The notes beneath the pieces were generated by a model. The model had not been told where the DNA came from, did no database searches, and was given only the letters and a program-made list of their open reading frames with translations. 57,558 nt of DNA, from the NCBI RefSeq assembly GCF_032250955.1, contig NZ_JAVVES010000008.1, positions 1 through 57,558 of the forward strand, given 5' to 3'. Source of the stretch: Sulfuriflexus sp032250955 (GTDB lineage: Bacteria > Pseudomonadota > Gammaproteobacteria > AKS1). The position numbers were made by a program, and so were the translations under genes. Shown here one piece after another: positions 8,412-16,500 of this stretch. Every line of letters begins with the position of its first letter. Within the stretch, counting starts at the first letter, position 1.

Positions 8412-9923
8412 ATGTGCGGGATAATCGGAGTAGTCGGTCGTAGTGCGGTCAACCAGACCCTGTATGACGGCCTGACAGTCCTTCAACATCGTGGCCAGGA
8501 TGCGGCCGGCATCATGACCTGCGAACAGGGACACCTGCATCTGCGCAAGAGCAACGGCCTGGTGCGTGACGTCTTTCATACTCGCCATATGCTGCGCCTG
8601 CGCGGCAACATGGGCATTGGTCATGTGCGCTATCCGACTGCCGGTTGTTCTTCGTCTGCGGAGGCGCAGCCGTTCTATGTGAATTCCCCGTTTGGTATCA
8701 GCCTGGCGCACAATGGCAACCTGACCAATGCCGATGAGCTCAAGCGCGAGGTGTTTGAAGAAGACCTGCGCCACATCAACACCTCGTCCGACTCGGAGGT
8801 GTTACTGAACGTATTTGCCCATGAGTTGCAGTCACTGGGCAAGGTTCGGATCACCGAGCAGGATGTATTCCAGGCGGTAGCCCGTGTCCACCAGCGTTGC
8901 CGTGGTGGTTATGCCGTGGTCGCCATGATCACCGACTTTGGCATTGTTGCCTTCCGTGACCCGAACGGCATCCGGCCACTCTCTTTTGGTTGCCGCCAGA
9001 CCGATGCCGGCCCCGAGTGTATGGTCGCCTCCGAGAGTGTTGCCATCGATGCCGTCGGTTATGACCTGATCCGTGACGTGGAGCCGGGTGAAGCCGTATT
9101 TATCGATATGAATGGTGATCTGCATACCCAGCAGTGCGCGCGGAATGCGCAGCTTAATCCTTGCATCTTTGAACATGTTTATTTTGCGCGTCCTGATTCC
9201 ATCATGGATGACGTGTCGGTATACAAGGCGCGCCTGCGTATGGGTGAAAAGCTGGCCCAGAAGATCCAGCGCATCTGGCCGGACCATGATATCGATGTAG
9301 TTATCCCGATCCCGGATACGAGCCGTACCTCGGGCCTGCAAATGGCCAACGAACTGGGCGTCCTCTACCGCGAAGGCTTCATCAAGAACCGCTATATCGG
9401 ACGCACCTTTATCATGCCGGGGCAGAAGCAGCGCAAAAAATCGGTGCGCCAGAAACTTAACGCGATTGAACTCGAGTTTCGTGGCAAGAATGTCATGCTT
9501 ATTGATGATTCGATCGTGCGCGGCACAACCTCGAAACAGATTATCCAGATGGCCCGCGAAGCCGGTGCCAGAAAGGTTTACTTTGCCTCAGCCTCGCCGC
9601 CGGTACGCTATCCGAATGTCTACGGTATCGATATGCCCAGCACCTCGGAGTTGATTGCACACGACCGTACCGATGAAGAGATATGCAAGGTAATCGGTGC
9701 GGATCGCCTGATCTACCAGGATCTCGACGACCTGGTAGCCTCGGTGCAGAGAGGCAATCGGGAAATTACCCGCTTTGATACCTCCGTGTTCAGTGGTGAA
9801 TATGTCACCGCCGATGTGACGACACAATACCTGCACCAGCTGGAATTATTGCGCTCCGATTCGGCCAAGCATGAGCGCGAGGAAGGCGATCATGATGGCA
9901 TCGACATGCATAACACCGATTAA
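8412..9923 (+). CDS. purF: Amidophosphoribosyltransferase
   Basis: A 503-residue enzyme for the first committed step of purine synthesis: it moves ammonia from glutamine to PRPP to give phosphoribosylamine. The N-terminal nucleophile is the cysteine directly after Met (MCGIIGVVG), with no propeptide, as in E. coli PurF. The glutaminase domain carries the HVRYPTAG and HNGNLTN segments. The phosphoribosyltransferase domain has the PRPP-binding motif VMLIDDSIVRGTTSK near residues 358-372. The stop codon is immediately followed by a small inverted-repeat element at 9924. Confidence 0.98.
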   Translation: MCGIIGVVGRSAVNQTLYDGLTVLQHRGQDAAGIMTCEQGHLHLRKSNGLVRDVFHTRHMLRLRGNMGIGHVRYPTAGCSSSAEAQPFYVNSPFGISLAHNGNLTNADELKREVFEEDLRHINTSSDSEVLLNVFAHELQSLGKVRITEQDVFQAVARVHQRCRGGYAVVAMITDFGIVAFRDPNGIRPLSFGCRQTDAGPECMVASESVAIDAVGYDLIRDVEPGEAVFIDMNGDLHTQQCARNAQLNPCIFEHVYFARPDSIMDDVSVYKARLRMGEKLAQKIQRIWPDHDIDVVIPIPDTSRTSGLQMANELGVLYREGFIKNRYIGRTFIMPGQKQRKKSVRQKLNAIELEFRGKNVMLIDDSIVRGTTSKQIIQMAREAGARKVYFASASPPVRYPNVYGIDMPSTSELIAHDRTDEEICKVIGADRLIYQDLDDLVASVQRGNREITRFDTSVFSGEYVTADVTTQYLHQLELLRSDSAKHEREEGDHDGIDMHNTD

Positions 9924-10086
9924 GGGGGGACAGGTCAAAATAGTATTTACATTCGGCCGCGCCTGACCCATCACTGCTGTGTTGCGTTTCTTGGCAAGGA
10001 CGATGCCATTACCTGCGAAACGCGCCTTGCATTGATGGCCCAGGCACGCCCTCGGTGTGGACAACATTATTTCGACCTGCCCCCCC
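9924..10086. mobile_element. MITE-like / REP-like element with GGGGGGACAGGTC ends
   Basis: This 163-base stretch begins directly after the purF stop codon. Its two ends are imperfect inverted copies: it starts GGGGGGACAGGTCAAAATA and the reverse complement of its end reads GGGGGGCAGGTCGAAATAA. The inner sequence continues as an imperfect palindrome (GCCTGACCCATCA pairing with TGATGGCCCAGGC, and GCGTTTC with GAAACGC), so the whole unit can fold into one long hairpin. There is no coding capacity. From memory, GGGGACAG-type ends are typical of elements moved by Y1/RayT-like transposases; no such gene is in the window. Confidence 0.7.
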
Positions 10087-10097
10087 AAGCGGCAGGA

Positions 10098-10126
10098 TTG
10101 ACAGTCTGGCAGGGATTGCCTAAACT
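10098..10126 (+). promoter_or_regulatory. Sigma-70 promoter of metZ
   Basis: TTGACA at 10098-10103, a 17-base spacer, and TAAACT at 10121-10126. The predicted start of transcription, about 10133, is a few bases before the SAM-II-type aptamer, so promoter, riboswitch and terminator fit together as one control unit. Confidence 0.75.
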
Positions 10127-10137
10127 TCTTTGATATT

Positions 10138-10194
10138 GAACGCGCCGATTTGACTCAGCTTGCGGGCGCATTATAAATACAGCTAAAGAGGGGC
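10138..10194 (+). promoter_or_regulatory. SAM-II riboswitch aptamer upstream of metZ
   Basis: The sequence matches the SAM-II (metA/metX-type) consensus as I remember it. Helix P1 is formed by GCGCC (10142-10146) and GGCGC (10165-10169). The loop begins GATTTGACT (consensus GATTTAAC) and contains TTGC. The 3' part reads TATAAATACAGCTAAAGAGG, against the consensus GATAAATGTAGCTAAAAAGG. The downstream gene, metZ, makes homocysteine on the way to methionine and SAM, which is a known SAM-II target. Binding of SAM is expected to lower expression. Confidence 0.85.
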
Positions 10195-10196
10195 AA

Positions 10197-10227
10197 CCTG
10201 CTTTAGCGATCGCTGGCGGGTTTTTTT
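10197..10227 (+). terminator. Intrinsic terminator serving as riboswitch expression platform
   Basis: CCTGC (10197-10201) pairs with GCGGG (10216-10220, one G-U pair). An inner AGC/GCT extension has the loop GATC, and seven T residues follow at 10221-10227. GCTAAAG in the aptamer tail (10182-10188) is the exact complement of CTTTAGC (10201-10207) in the terminator's left arm, so the two pairings exclude each other. This gives a plain SAM-dependent attenuator: SAM bound, terminator forms; SAM absent, antiterminator forms. Confidence 0.75.
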
Positions 10228-10289
10228 GTGCCTGCCGGACGTGTATAACATGTTTTAAATCTTCCGCGAACGCGGAATGAGGAGCCAGG

Positions 10290-11486
10290 ATGTCAGATAA
10301 ATCAGACAAGTCAGATTACCGTTTTAGCACACGTGCTGTGCGCGCCGGCCAACATCGCACAGGGGAAGGCGAGCACTCGGAACCGATTTTTACTACTTCA
10401 AGCTATGTGTTTGACAGTGCCGAGGAGGCGGCGGCCCGTTTTTCGGGGACAGAGCCTGGCAATATCTATTCACGTTTCACCAACCCGACCATACGGACCT
10501 TCGAAGAGCGTCTCGCCGCACTTGAAGGAGGGGAGCGTTGCGTGGCAACTGCCTCGGGCATGGCTGCCATTCTGGCGACCTGTCTCGGTCTGCTGAAGAG
10601 CGGCGATCATATTGTCGCCTCGCGGAGTATTTTTGGCACCACGGTCGTGCTGCTTTCCCAGCACATGGCTAAATTTGGTATCGAAACGACTTTCGTTGAC
10701 CTGACTGACCTTGGCGCATGGGAAGCGGCGATACAGGAAAATACGGTATTCCTGTTTCTGGAAACCCCCTCCAATCCCCTGGGCGAGGTAGCTGATATTG
10801 CCGGACTGGCAGACATTGCCCATGCCCGCGATTGCCTGCTGGTAGTGGATAACTGTTTGTGTACGCCGGCCCTGCAACGGCCCCTGGAGCTGGGTGCGGA
10901 TATCATCATTCATTCCGCGACCAAGTTTATTGACGGACAGGGGCGCTGTATCGGGGGGGCTGTGGTTGGTACCGAGGAGATCGTCGGCAAGGATATCTTT
11001 GGTGTAGTGCGTACCTGCGGGCCGGCCATGAGTCCGTTCAATGCCTGGATCTTCCTGAAAGGTCTGGAGACACTGAGTATACGCATGCGTGCCCATTCCG
11101 GGAATGCGCAACAGCTTGCCGAGTTTTTGCAGGCCAGTGCGGCAGTAAAGGCCGTGCACTTTCCGGGACTGGCGTCCCATCCCCAGTATGCGCTGGCGAA
11201 GAAGCAGCAATCCGCTCCCGGTGCGGTATTGTCGTTTGAACTGGTTGGCGGCAAGGAAGATGCCTGGCGCTTTATCAATGCTACCGAACTGGTTTCGATT
11301 ACGGCCAATCTGGGTGACACCAAGACCACGATCACGCACCCGGCGACGACCACACACGGGCGCCTGACCCCGGAGCAGAGACTCGAATCGGGTATTACCG
11401 ATGGCCTGATCCGTATCGCGGTCGGCCTGGAAGATATCGAGGACCTGAAGCTTGATCTGTCGCGTGGTTTCAGTGCGATTGCGTAA
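10290..11486 (+). CDS. metZ: O-succinylhomoserine sulfhydrylase
   Basis: A 398-residue Cys/Met-metabolism PLP enzyme that makes homocysteine directly from an O-acylhomoserine (most likely O-succinylhomoserine) and sulfide in the cytoplasm. The PLP lysine is in HSATKFIDG (K212). The family signatures YSRFTNPT and ASGMAAI, the SVFGTT-like SIFGTT segment and TTTHGRLTPEQR are present. The start at 10290 has the ribosome site GAGGAGCCAGG. The purF-metZ order is shared with Pseudomonas. Expression is probably controlled by the SAM-II riboswitch and terminator at 10138-10227. Confidence 0.95.
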   Translation: MSDKSDKSDYRFSTRAVRAGQHRTGEGEHSEPIFTTSSYVFDSAEEAAARFSGTEPGNIYSRFTNPTIRTFEERLAALEGGERCVATASGMAAILATCLGLLKSGDHIVASRSIFGTTVVLLSQHMAKFGIETTFVDLTDLGAWEAAIQENTVFLFLETPSNPLGEVADIAGLADIAHARDCLLVVDNCLCTPALQRPLELGADIIIHSATKFIDGQGRCIGGAVVGTEEIVGKDIFGVVRTCGPAMSPFNAWIFLKGLETLSIRMRAHSGNAQQLAEFLQASAAVKAVHFPGLASHPQYALAKKQQSAPGAVLSFELVGGKEDAWRFINATELVSITANLGDTKTTITHPATTTHGRLTPEQRLESGITDGLIRIAVGLEDIEDLKLDLSRGFSAIA

Positions 11487-11507
11487 ATAATAACAAAGAG
11501 ACTGGAT

Positions 11508-12323
11508 ATGTTTGAAAACCTGAACATGGCGTCATTGCTTGAGACCTATGCCGTGCCGTGGGGCATTAATATCATTCTCGCGCTGGTTATTTTTGTTGCG
11601 GGTCGTGTGGCGACAAAAATTATTACCAGGGTGATTCGCAAGCTGCTTATCCGTGCGGACATGGATGACATGCTGGTCAATTTTGTCTGTTCGATTCTCA
11701 AAACGGCCTTATTGTTGTTTGTCATTATCGCGGCCCTGGCCCAACTCGGCGTCGACACCAATTCATTGATTGCCTTGCTCGGTGCCGCCGGTCTGGCGAT
11801 TGGCCTGGCGCTGAAGGATTCGCTGCAAAACTTTGCCTCGGGGGTGATGTTAATCATCTTCCGGCCTTTCAGGGCCGGTGACTTTGTCGAAGCCGCCGGC
11901 ATTTCCGGTACCGTGGAAAGGATCAGTATTTTCAGTACGCAGATGAGGACCGGTGACAACCGCGAGATAATCATACCGAACAGTAATATCTATAGTGGTA
12001 CGATCACGAATTACTCCGCCCGTGATACACGTCGTATCGATATGGTATTCGGCATCGGCTATGACGATGACATCCGCAAGGCCCGCGATATCCTGCAAAA
12101 CCTGGTGGATAACGATGCGCGTATCCTCAAGGAGCCGGAAGCGCAGATTGCCGTCTCCGAGCTGGCCGACAACAGTGTCAATTTCATTGTCCGTCCCTGG
12201 GTAAAAAGGGATGACTACTGGTCAGTGAAGTTTGATATGAATGAAAGCGTCAAACTGGCCTTTGATGAAAACGGGATATCGATTCCTTTCCCGCAGATAC
12301 AAATGCATATGACCAGGGAATAA
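11508..12323 (+). CDS. mscS: Small-conductance mechanosensitive channel (MscS family)
   Basis: A 271-residue inner-membrane channel of minimal MscS size, protecting cells from hypo-osmotic burst. Three membrane segments occupy about residues 17-38, 60-82 and 88-110. The pore helix carries the Gly/Ala pattern GAAGLAIGLALKDSLQNFASG and is followed by the beta domain (IFRPFRAGDFVEAAG). The cytoplasmic alpha/beta vestibule runs to the end. It starts 21 bases after metZ, so it may be read from the same transcript. No extra sensor domains are fused. Confidence 0.95.
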   Translation: MFENLNMASLLETYAVPWGINIILALVIFVAGRVATKIITRVIRKLLIRADMDDMLVNFVCSILKTALLLFVIIAALAQLGVDTNSLIALLGAAGLAIGLALKDSLQNFASGVMLIIFRPFRAGDFVEAAGISGTVERISIFSTQMRTGDNREIIIPNSNIYSGTITNYSARDTRRIDMVFGIGYDDDIRKARDILQNLVDNDARILKEPEAQIAVSELADNSVNFIVRPWVKRDDYWSVKFDMNESVKLAFDENGISIPFPQIQMHMTRE

Positions 12324-12417
12324 CATTAAAACCGGTGTATGGCCGGATGGTCAGTCCGGCGGCAAGCTGGCCTGTGTGACGATATAAGCGCGGTGCCAGT
12401 GTAGAATCACACATCTC

Positions 12418-13641
12418 ATGTCCAGACATCATAAAAACCTGTTGAGTATCTTCAATCATGCCTTGCAGGCGGTAAATGGCCGGCGCTGCGTGGCGGCGGC
12501 CCTGCGTGAAAGTCCGATCACCGGGCCCGTAGTGGTGATCGCAATCGGCAAGGCGGCGCTGAGTATGGCGCAGGGGGCCGATGAGGTACTCGGTGAGCAG
12601 ATTACGGACGGCCTCGTCATTACCCGGCATGGCCACGGCGGGCCTTGTAGGCTGCCCTGTCTCGAGGCCGGCCACCCGGTGCCGGATGAAAAAAGCTTAA
12701 TCGCTGGCCAGGCCCTGCTCGACTGCCTGGCGCGTAGTCCGGCCGGGGCCACCTTCCTGTTCCTGATCTCGGGTGGGGCCTCGGCGCTGGTCGAAGTCTT
12801 GCCAGAGGGTATCGATGCCGGCGACCTGGCGCGAATGAACGACTGGTTATTGGCCAGCGGCATGGACATCGCGCGCATGAACCGGGTGCGCAAGGCGGTG
12901 TCACGGATCAAGGGTGGCCGTCTGGCTCATTATCTGCAGGGACAGGCCGCTGTGGGGCTATTGATTTCCGATGTGATCGGTGACGACCCGGCAGTGATTG
13001 GTTCCGGCCTGCTGGCACCGAGCGCCCCTGACATAATGGGGCTGGCGGATATTCCTCTGCCGGGCTGGTTCATGAGCCTGACCGAACTGGCCGAGCCAAT
13101 GCCGACGGCGGCGGCAACGTGTTTTAAAAATATCCGGCTGAAGGTCATCGCCAACCTGAACCGGGCCTGTGCGGGAGCAGCAGACAAGGCCGATGCGCTT
13201 GGCTATGACGTGTTTCTGCACCCGGACCTGTTTTGCTGTGATGCCGAATCCACCGGCCGGCGACTTTCCTCTGCCCTCATGAACGGGGCCGAGGTCTTGC
13301 ATATCTGGGGCGGCGAAAGCGTGGTGGAATTACCGGCGCAGCCGGGTCGCGGCGGCCGTAACCAGCACCTGGCCTTGTCGGCGGCAATAAACCTCCACGG
13401 GCATGCGGGTTGCCTGTTGCTTGCCGCCGGCACCGATGGCAGTGATGGCCCGACCCCGGATGCAGGCGCATTGGTGGACGGCGGCACCGTGTCGCGTGGT
13501 GAACAGGCCGGTCTCGATGCCCGTGCTTGCCTGCAAGCCTTTGATGCAGGAAGGTTTCTCGAGGCCAGCGGGGATTTGATCAGCACCGGGCCGACGGGGA
13601 CAAATGTCATGGATATCGTACTTGGACTGAAAACCCATTAA
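12418..13641 (+). CDS. Glycerate 2-kinase (TtuD/GckA, MOFRL family)
   Basis: A 407-residue kinase of the MOFRL type that phosphorylates D-glycerate to 2-phosphoglycerate. The N-terminal domain has VVVIAIGKAALSMAQGAD and the glycine-rich loop FLISGGASALVE near residues 117-128. The C-terminal MOFRL domain has WGGESVVELP, GRGGRNQHLAL and LAAGTDGSDGPTPDAGA. It begins a tight three-gene run with the DUF455 gene (ten bases after) and a lipoprotein gene, but no functional link between them is clear. It could serve glycolate/glyoxylate or hydroxypyruvate metabolism; no partner enzyme is in view. Confidence 0.88.
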   Translation: MSRHHKNLLSIFNHALQAVNGRRCVAAALRESPITGPVVVIAIGKAALSMAQGADEVLGEQITDGLVITRHGHGGPCRLPCLEAGHPVPDEKSLIAGQALLDCLARSPAGATFLFLISGGASALVEVLPEGIDAGDLARMNDWLLASGMDIARMNRVRKAVSRIKGGRLAHYLQGQAAVGLLISDVIGDDPAVIGSGLLAPSAPDIMGLADIPLPGWFMSLTELAEPMPTAAATCFKNIRLKVIANLNRACAGAADKADALGYDVFLHPDLFCCDAESTGRRLSSALMNGAEVLHIWGGESVVELPAQPGRGGRNQHLALSAAINLHGHAGCLLLAAGTDGSDGPTPDAGALVDGGTVSRGEQAGLDARACLQAFDAGRFLEASGDLISTGPTGTNVMDIVLGLKTH

Positions 13642-13650
13642 GCTTGGCTT

Positions 13651-14463
13651 ATGTCTAACCTGTTTGATGCCGCGGGCCAATGCCTGGCCTGCTGTGACCC
13701 TGATGAAAAGTGCACGCTGAGCAATACCGTTGCCAGCGCCTGGCAGGCCGGCGAGCTGGATTGCACCGGCACGGTTGCCCCCCTGCCGATCGGCGAGCCG
13801 GGTCGGCCGCCGCGCCCGGAACTGGTCACGCCCCGTGAGCTGAATTCGCGCAAGCTGGGCAGCCGTGCGGGACAAGCCGCGCTGATCCATGCCATTGCCC
13901 ATATCGAGTTTAATGCGATCAACCTGGCCTGGGATGCGGTATATCGTTTTCGTGACATGCCCAGGCAGTTTTATGCAGACTGGCTCCGGGTCGCCTGCGA
14001 AGAGGCCAGCCACTTCCGTCTGCTGCGCACACACTTGCAGACACTCGGTTATGATTATGGGGATTTTGTCGCCCATAATGGCCTCTGGGAAATGGCACAG
14101 AAGACCGCGCACGACGGCATGGTACGCATGGCCCTGGTGCCACGCGTGCTCGAGGCGCGCGGGCTGGACGTGACCCCGGGTATGATCAAGCGTCTCGAGA
14201 GCCTGGGTGACCATCGCGCTGTGGAGATTCTTGATATCATCCTGCGGGAAGAGGTTGGTCATGTCGAGATTGGCACGCGCTGGTTTCGTTATCATTGTGA
14301 ACAGCGCGGCCTCGACAGCGAGCAGACCTTCAAGGCCTTGCTGGAAGAATATATGCCGGGTTCGGTGCGCGGCCCGTTTTACTACGCGGCGCGCAGGCAG
14401 GCCGGATTTACGGAAACAGAAATGCAAATGCTGGAAGATTCAGCGAACAGGAGAGAACAGTGA
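13651..14463 (+). CDS. DUF455 family ferritin-like protein
   Basis: A 270-residue protein of the DUF455 (COG2833) ferritin-like family. A four-helix bundle is suggested by paired metal-ligand motifs: AHIEFNAIN (Glu near 90), CEEASHF (Glu and His near 116-120), and EEVGHVEIG (Glu and His near 200-204). Such sets usually bind two iron ions, but no substrate is established for the family as far as I know. The N-terminal stretch contains a Cys-rich piece, CLACCDPDEKC, which is unusual for a di-iron core and could be a redox or metal site. The last codons overlap the start of the lipoprotein gene by four bases. Confidence 0.85.
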   Translation: MSNLFDAAGQCLACCDPDEKCTLSNTVASAWQAGELDCTGTVAPLPIGEPGRPPRPELVTPRELNSRKLGSRAGQAALIHAIAHIEFNAINLAWDAVYRFRDMPRQFYADWLRVACEEASHFRLLRTHLQTLGYDYGDFVAHNGLWEMAQKTAHDGMVRMALVPRVLEARGLDVTPGMIKRLESLGDHRAVEILDIILREEVGHVEIGTRWFRYHCEQRGLDSEQTFKALLEEYMPGSVRGPFYYAARRQAGFTETEMQMLEDSANRREQ

Positions 14464-15257
14464 AGAACATAATCGTGGGATTGATGACAATCATGTTGGT
14501 TGCCTGTGGTGACAACCAGGACACGGAGACTGAACCGGCTGCACCGGATGCAAATGCATTGCAGGGCCAGGTAAAGAAGCTGCCGGCAACGGCGATGCTG
14601 CTCTATGATGTAAACGAACCTGGCACAGAGCCCTACCAGTCACGGATTATCGTTAACGATGCCTTTATCCGGCTGGATGAAAACGATGATGGTAATGACT
14701 TTGTGCTCGTCGATCGCAAGCAGAAGATTGTCTACAGCGTCTCAAGTGATAATGATGCGATTCTCGTCGTCAACAATCACCCGGTGGAAATGACGGCACC
14801 AATGGAATTCAGGTTATCGATAGACAAAAAAGCCGATGATAATGCCCCGCAGATCGATGGCAAGGATGTCGTGCAGTATGTTTTCAGGGTTAATGGTCAG
14901 GCCTGTAATAATGCGATGATTGCAGAAGGCTTGCTCATGAACGTGACGGAGGCGCTTTCCGAGTATCGGCATATTCTTGCCGGCCAGCATGCCTCCACAC
15001 TGAAGAATGTCCCTGCCGATGTGCGTAATGCCTGTGACATGGCTTCATATATCTTCCATCCGGATCGACACCTGCAGTTCGGGTTACCGGTCCAGGAGTC
15101 GGATTATAGTGGCTATAAACGGAGCCTGGTGGATTTTAATGATGATTGGGCAGCTGATCCGAAACTGTTCATATTACCGGCAGCGTTTGGTCGTTTTTCA
15201 ATTGATGATCTGAATGTCCCGGCCGAATCCGAAGAGGTTACGCCGGGAACTGTCTGA
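14460..15257 (+). CDS. Putative lipoprotein of unknown function
   Basis: A 265-residue protein, not recognised. The N-terminus is a lipoprotein signal: a basic start, the hydrophobic run IIVGLMTIMLV, then the lipobox LVAC with Gly and Asp after the cysteine; an Asp at +3 rather than +2 fits outer-membrane sorting. The rest is acidic, with two internal cysteines (near residues 140 and 192). The GTG start at 14460 overlaps the DUF455 stop (GTGA), so the two are coupled. The last 20 bases overlap the 3' end of lpxH on the other strand. Confidence 0.75.
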   Translation: MKNIIVGLMTIMLVACGDNQDTETEPAAPDANALQGQVKKLPATAMLLYDVNEPGTEPYQSRIIVNDAFIRLDENDDGNDFVLVDRKQKIVYSVSSDNDAILVVNNHPVEMTAPMEFRLSIDKKADDNAPQIDGKDVVQYVFRVNGQACNNAMIAEGLLMNVTEALSEYRHILAGQHASTLKNVPADVRNACDMASYIFHPDRHLQFGLPVQESDYSGYKRSLVDFNDDWAADPKLFILPAAFGRFSIDDLNVPAESEEVTPGTV

Positions 15258-15963
15258 GCTCACAGCCTTTTTCGTCGCAAAACAAGACACTGCCGACCTC
15301 ATTCCAGTCACCGAGCACAATACGCTGTGCAGGTACGCCGTCGAGCTTAAAGCTGTGAATGGCGGGGCGGTGAGTGTGGCCATGAATCATTTGCGTGACA
15401 CCATACTTGCGCATCAGCTCGGCCACCGCTTGCGCATTCACATCCATGATCGCCTCCGGCTGGTCACGCAGGTGCTCACGACTCATGCTGCGATACTCGT
15501 GTGCCAGTTCGATGCGTTTGTCCAGGGGCAGGGCCAGAAAATCGTCTTTCCATTTCCTGCTGCGGAGTAATTTCCGGCTCTCCTGGTGTTTGATATCGTC
15601 TGTGCACAGGCTGTCACCGTGTAATAACAATGTGGGCCTGCCATAGAGATCAATCACGCTGGGGTCGGGCAGGAGCTGGCAACCGGTGCGGGCGGCAAAG
15701 CCGTCGGCGAACAGAAAATCCCGGTTGCCCTGCATGACATAAAGTGGCACCCCCTGATCACTCAGGCGCCGTAGTTGGCGGACAAACTGCCCGGTTTCAG
15801 GGCGCTCATCATCATCGCCGACCCAGGCCTCGAACAGGTCACCCAGAATGTAGAGGGCCTCGGCCTGCGCGGCCTGCTCGGTCAGGAATCGTTCAAACAG
15901 CCGTGAGAGTTCAGGCAGGCATGCATCAAGGTGCAGATCGGAGATGAACAGGGTGGCTGCCAT
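15238..15963 (-). CDS. lpxH: UDP-2,3-diacylglucosamine diphosphatase
   Basis: A 241-residue calcineurin-like metallophosphoesterase that hydrolyses UDP-2,3-diacylglucosamine to lipid X in lipid A synthesis, at the inner face of the membrane. The di-manganese site is complete: FISDLHLD (Asp8, His10), GDLFEAW, GNRDFL, LLHGDS and GHTHRP. It lies 13 bases after ppiB on the same strand; the ppiB-lpxH pair next to a divergent cysS is the E. coli order. The 3' end overlaps the convergent lipoprotein gene by 20 bases. Confidence 0.96.
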   Translation of the reverse strand: MAATLFISDLHLDACLPELSRLFERFLTEQAAQAEALYILGDLFEAWVGDDDERPETGQFVRQLRRLSDQGVPLYVMQGNRDFLFADGFAARTGCQLLPDPSVIDLYGRPTLLLHGDSLCTDDIKHQESRKLLRSRKWKDDFLALPLDKRIELAHEYRSMSREHLRDQPEAIMDVNAQAVAELMRKYGVTQMIHGHTHRPAIHSFKLDGVPAQRIVLGDWNEVGSVLFCDEKGCELRQFPA

Positions 15964-15976
15964 TCGTAGCGGCTTT

Positions 15977-16471
15977 TTACTCGACGATTTCTACACGTTC
16001 GATGATAACGTCTTCAACCGGCACATCCTGGTGCATGCCGCTGCTACCGGTCGCCACGTTCTTGATTTCCTCAACGACATCCATGCCATCGGTTACCTTG
16101 CCAAATACACAATAGCCCCAGCCCTGTGGAGTGGGTGAGCTGTGATCCAGAAAGCTGTTGTCTTTAACGTTAATAAAGAACTGCGCAGTTGCAGAGTGTG
16201 GATCGTTGGTGCGCGCCATGGCGATACTGCCGGTGACATTGGATAGGCCGTTGTCCGCTTCATTCTTGATCGGCTCACGGGTTTCTTTCTGGACCATGCC
16301 GGGTTCCATGCCACCGCCCTGAACCATGAAGTTGCTGATTACGCGGTGGAAGATAGTGCCGTCATAAAAGCCGTCACGGGCATACTGCATAAAGTTTTCA
16401 ACAGTGAGCGGGGCTTTTTCAGCGTCGAGTTCGAGCGTGATAATCCCATGGTTGGTGTGTAGTTTAAGCAT
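15977..16471 (-). CDS. ppiB: Cytoplasmic peptidyl-prolyl cis-trans isomerase B (cyclophilin)
   Basis: A 164-residue cyclophilin without a signal peptide. Key cyclophilin segments are present: the active-site arginine and phenylalanine in TIFHRVISNFMVQGG, ATAQFFINVKDN, and GYCVFGKV. It speeds proline isomerisation in cytoplasmic proteins. It sits between lpxH and a signal-peptide-bearing paralogue (ppiA), so this is a cytoplasm/periplasm pair in one operon. The protein aligns closely with the mature part of its neighbour, which points to a tandem duplication at some time. Confidence 0.95.
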   Translation of the reverse strand: MLKLHTNHGIITLELDAEKAPLTVENFMQYARDGFYDGTIFHRVISNFMVQGGGMEPGMVQKETREPIKNEADNGLSNVTGSIAMARTNDPHSATAQFFINVKDNSFLDHSSPTPQGWGYCVFGKVTDGMDVVEEIKNVATGSSGMHQDVPVEDVIIERVEIVE

Positions 16472-16500
16472 AGTATTTACCTTGTTTAAGAGTGAGTGGC

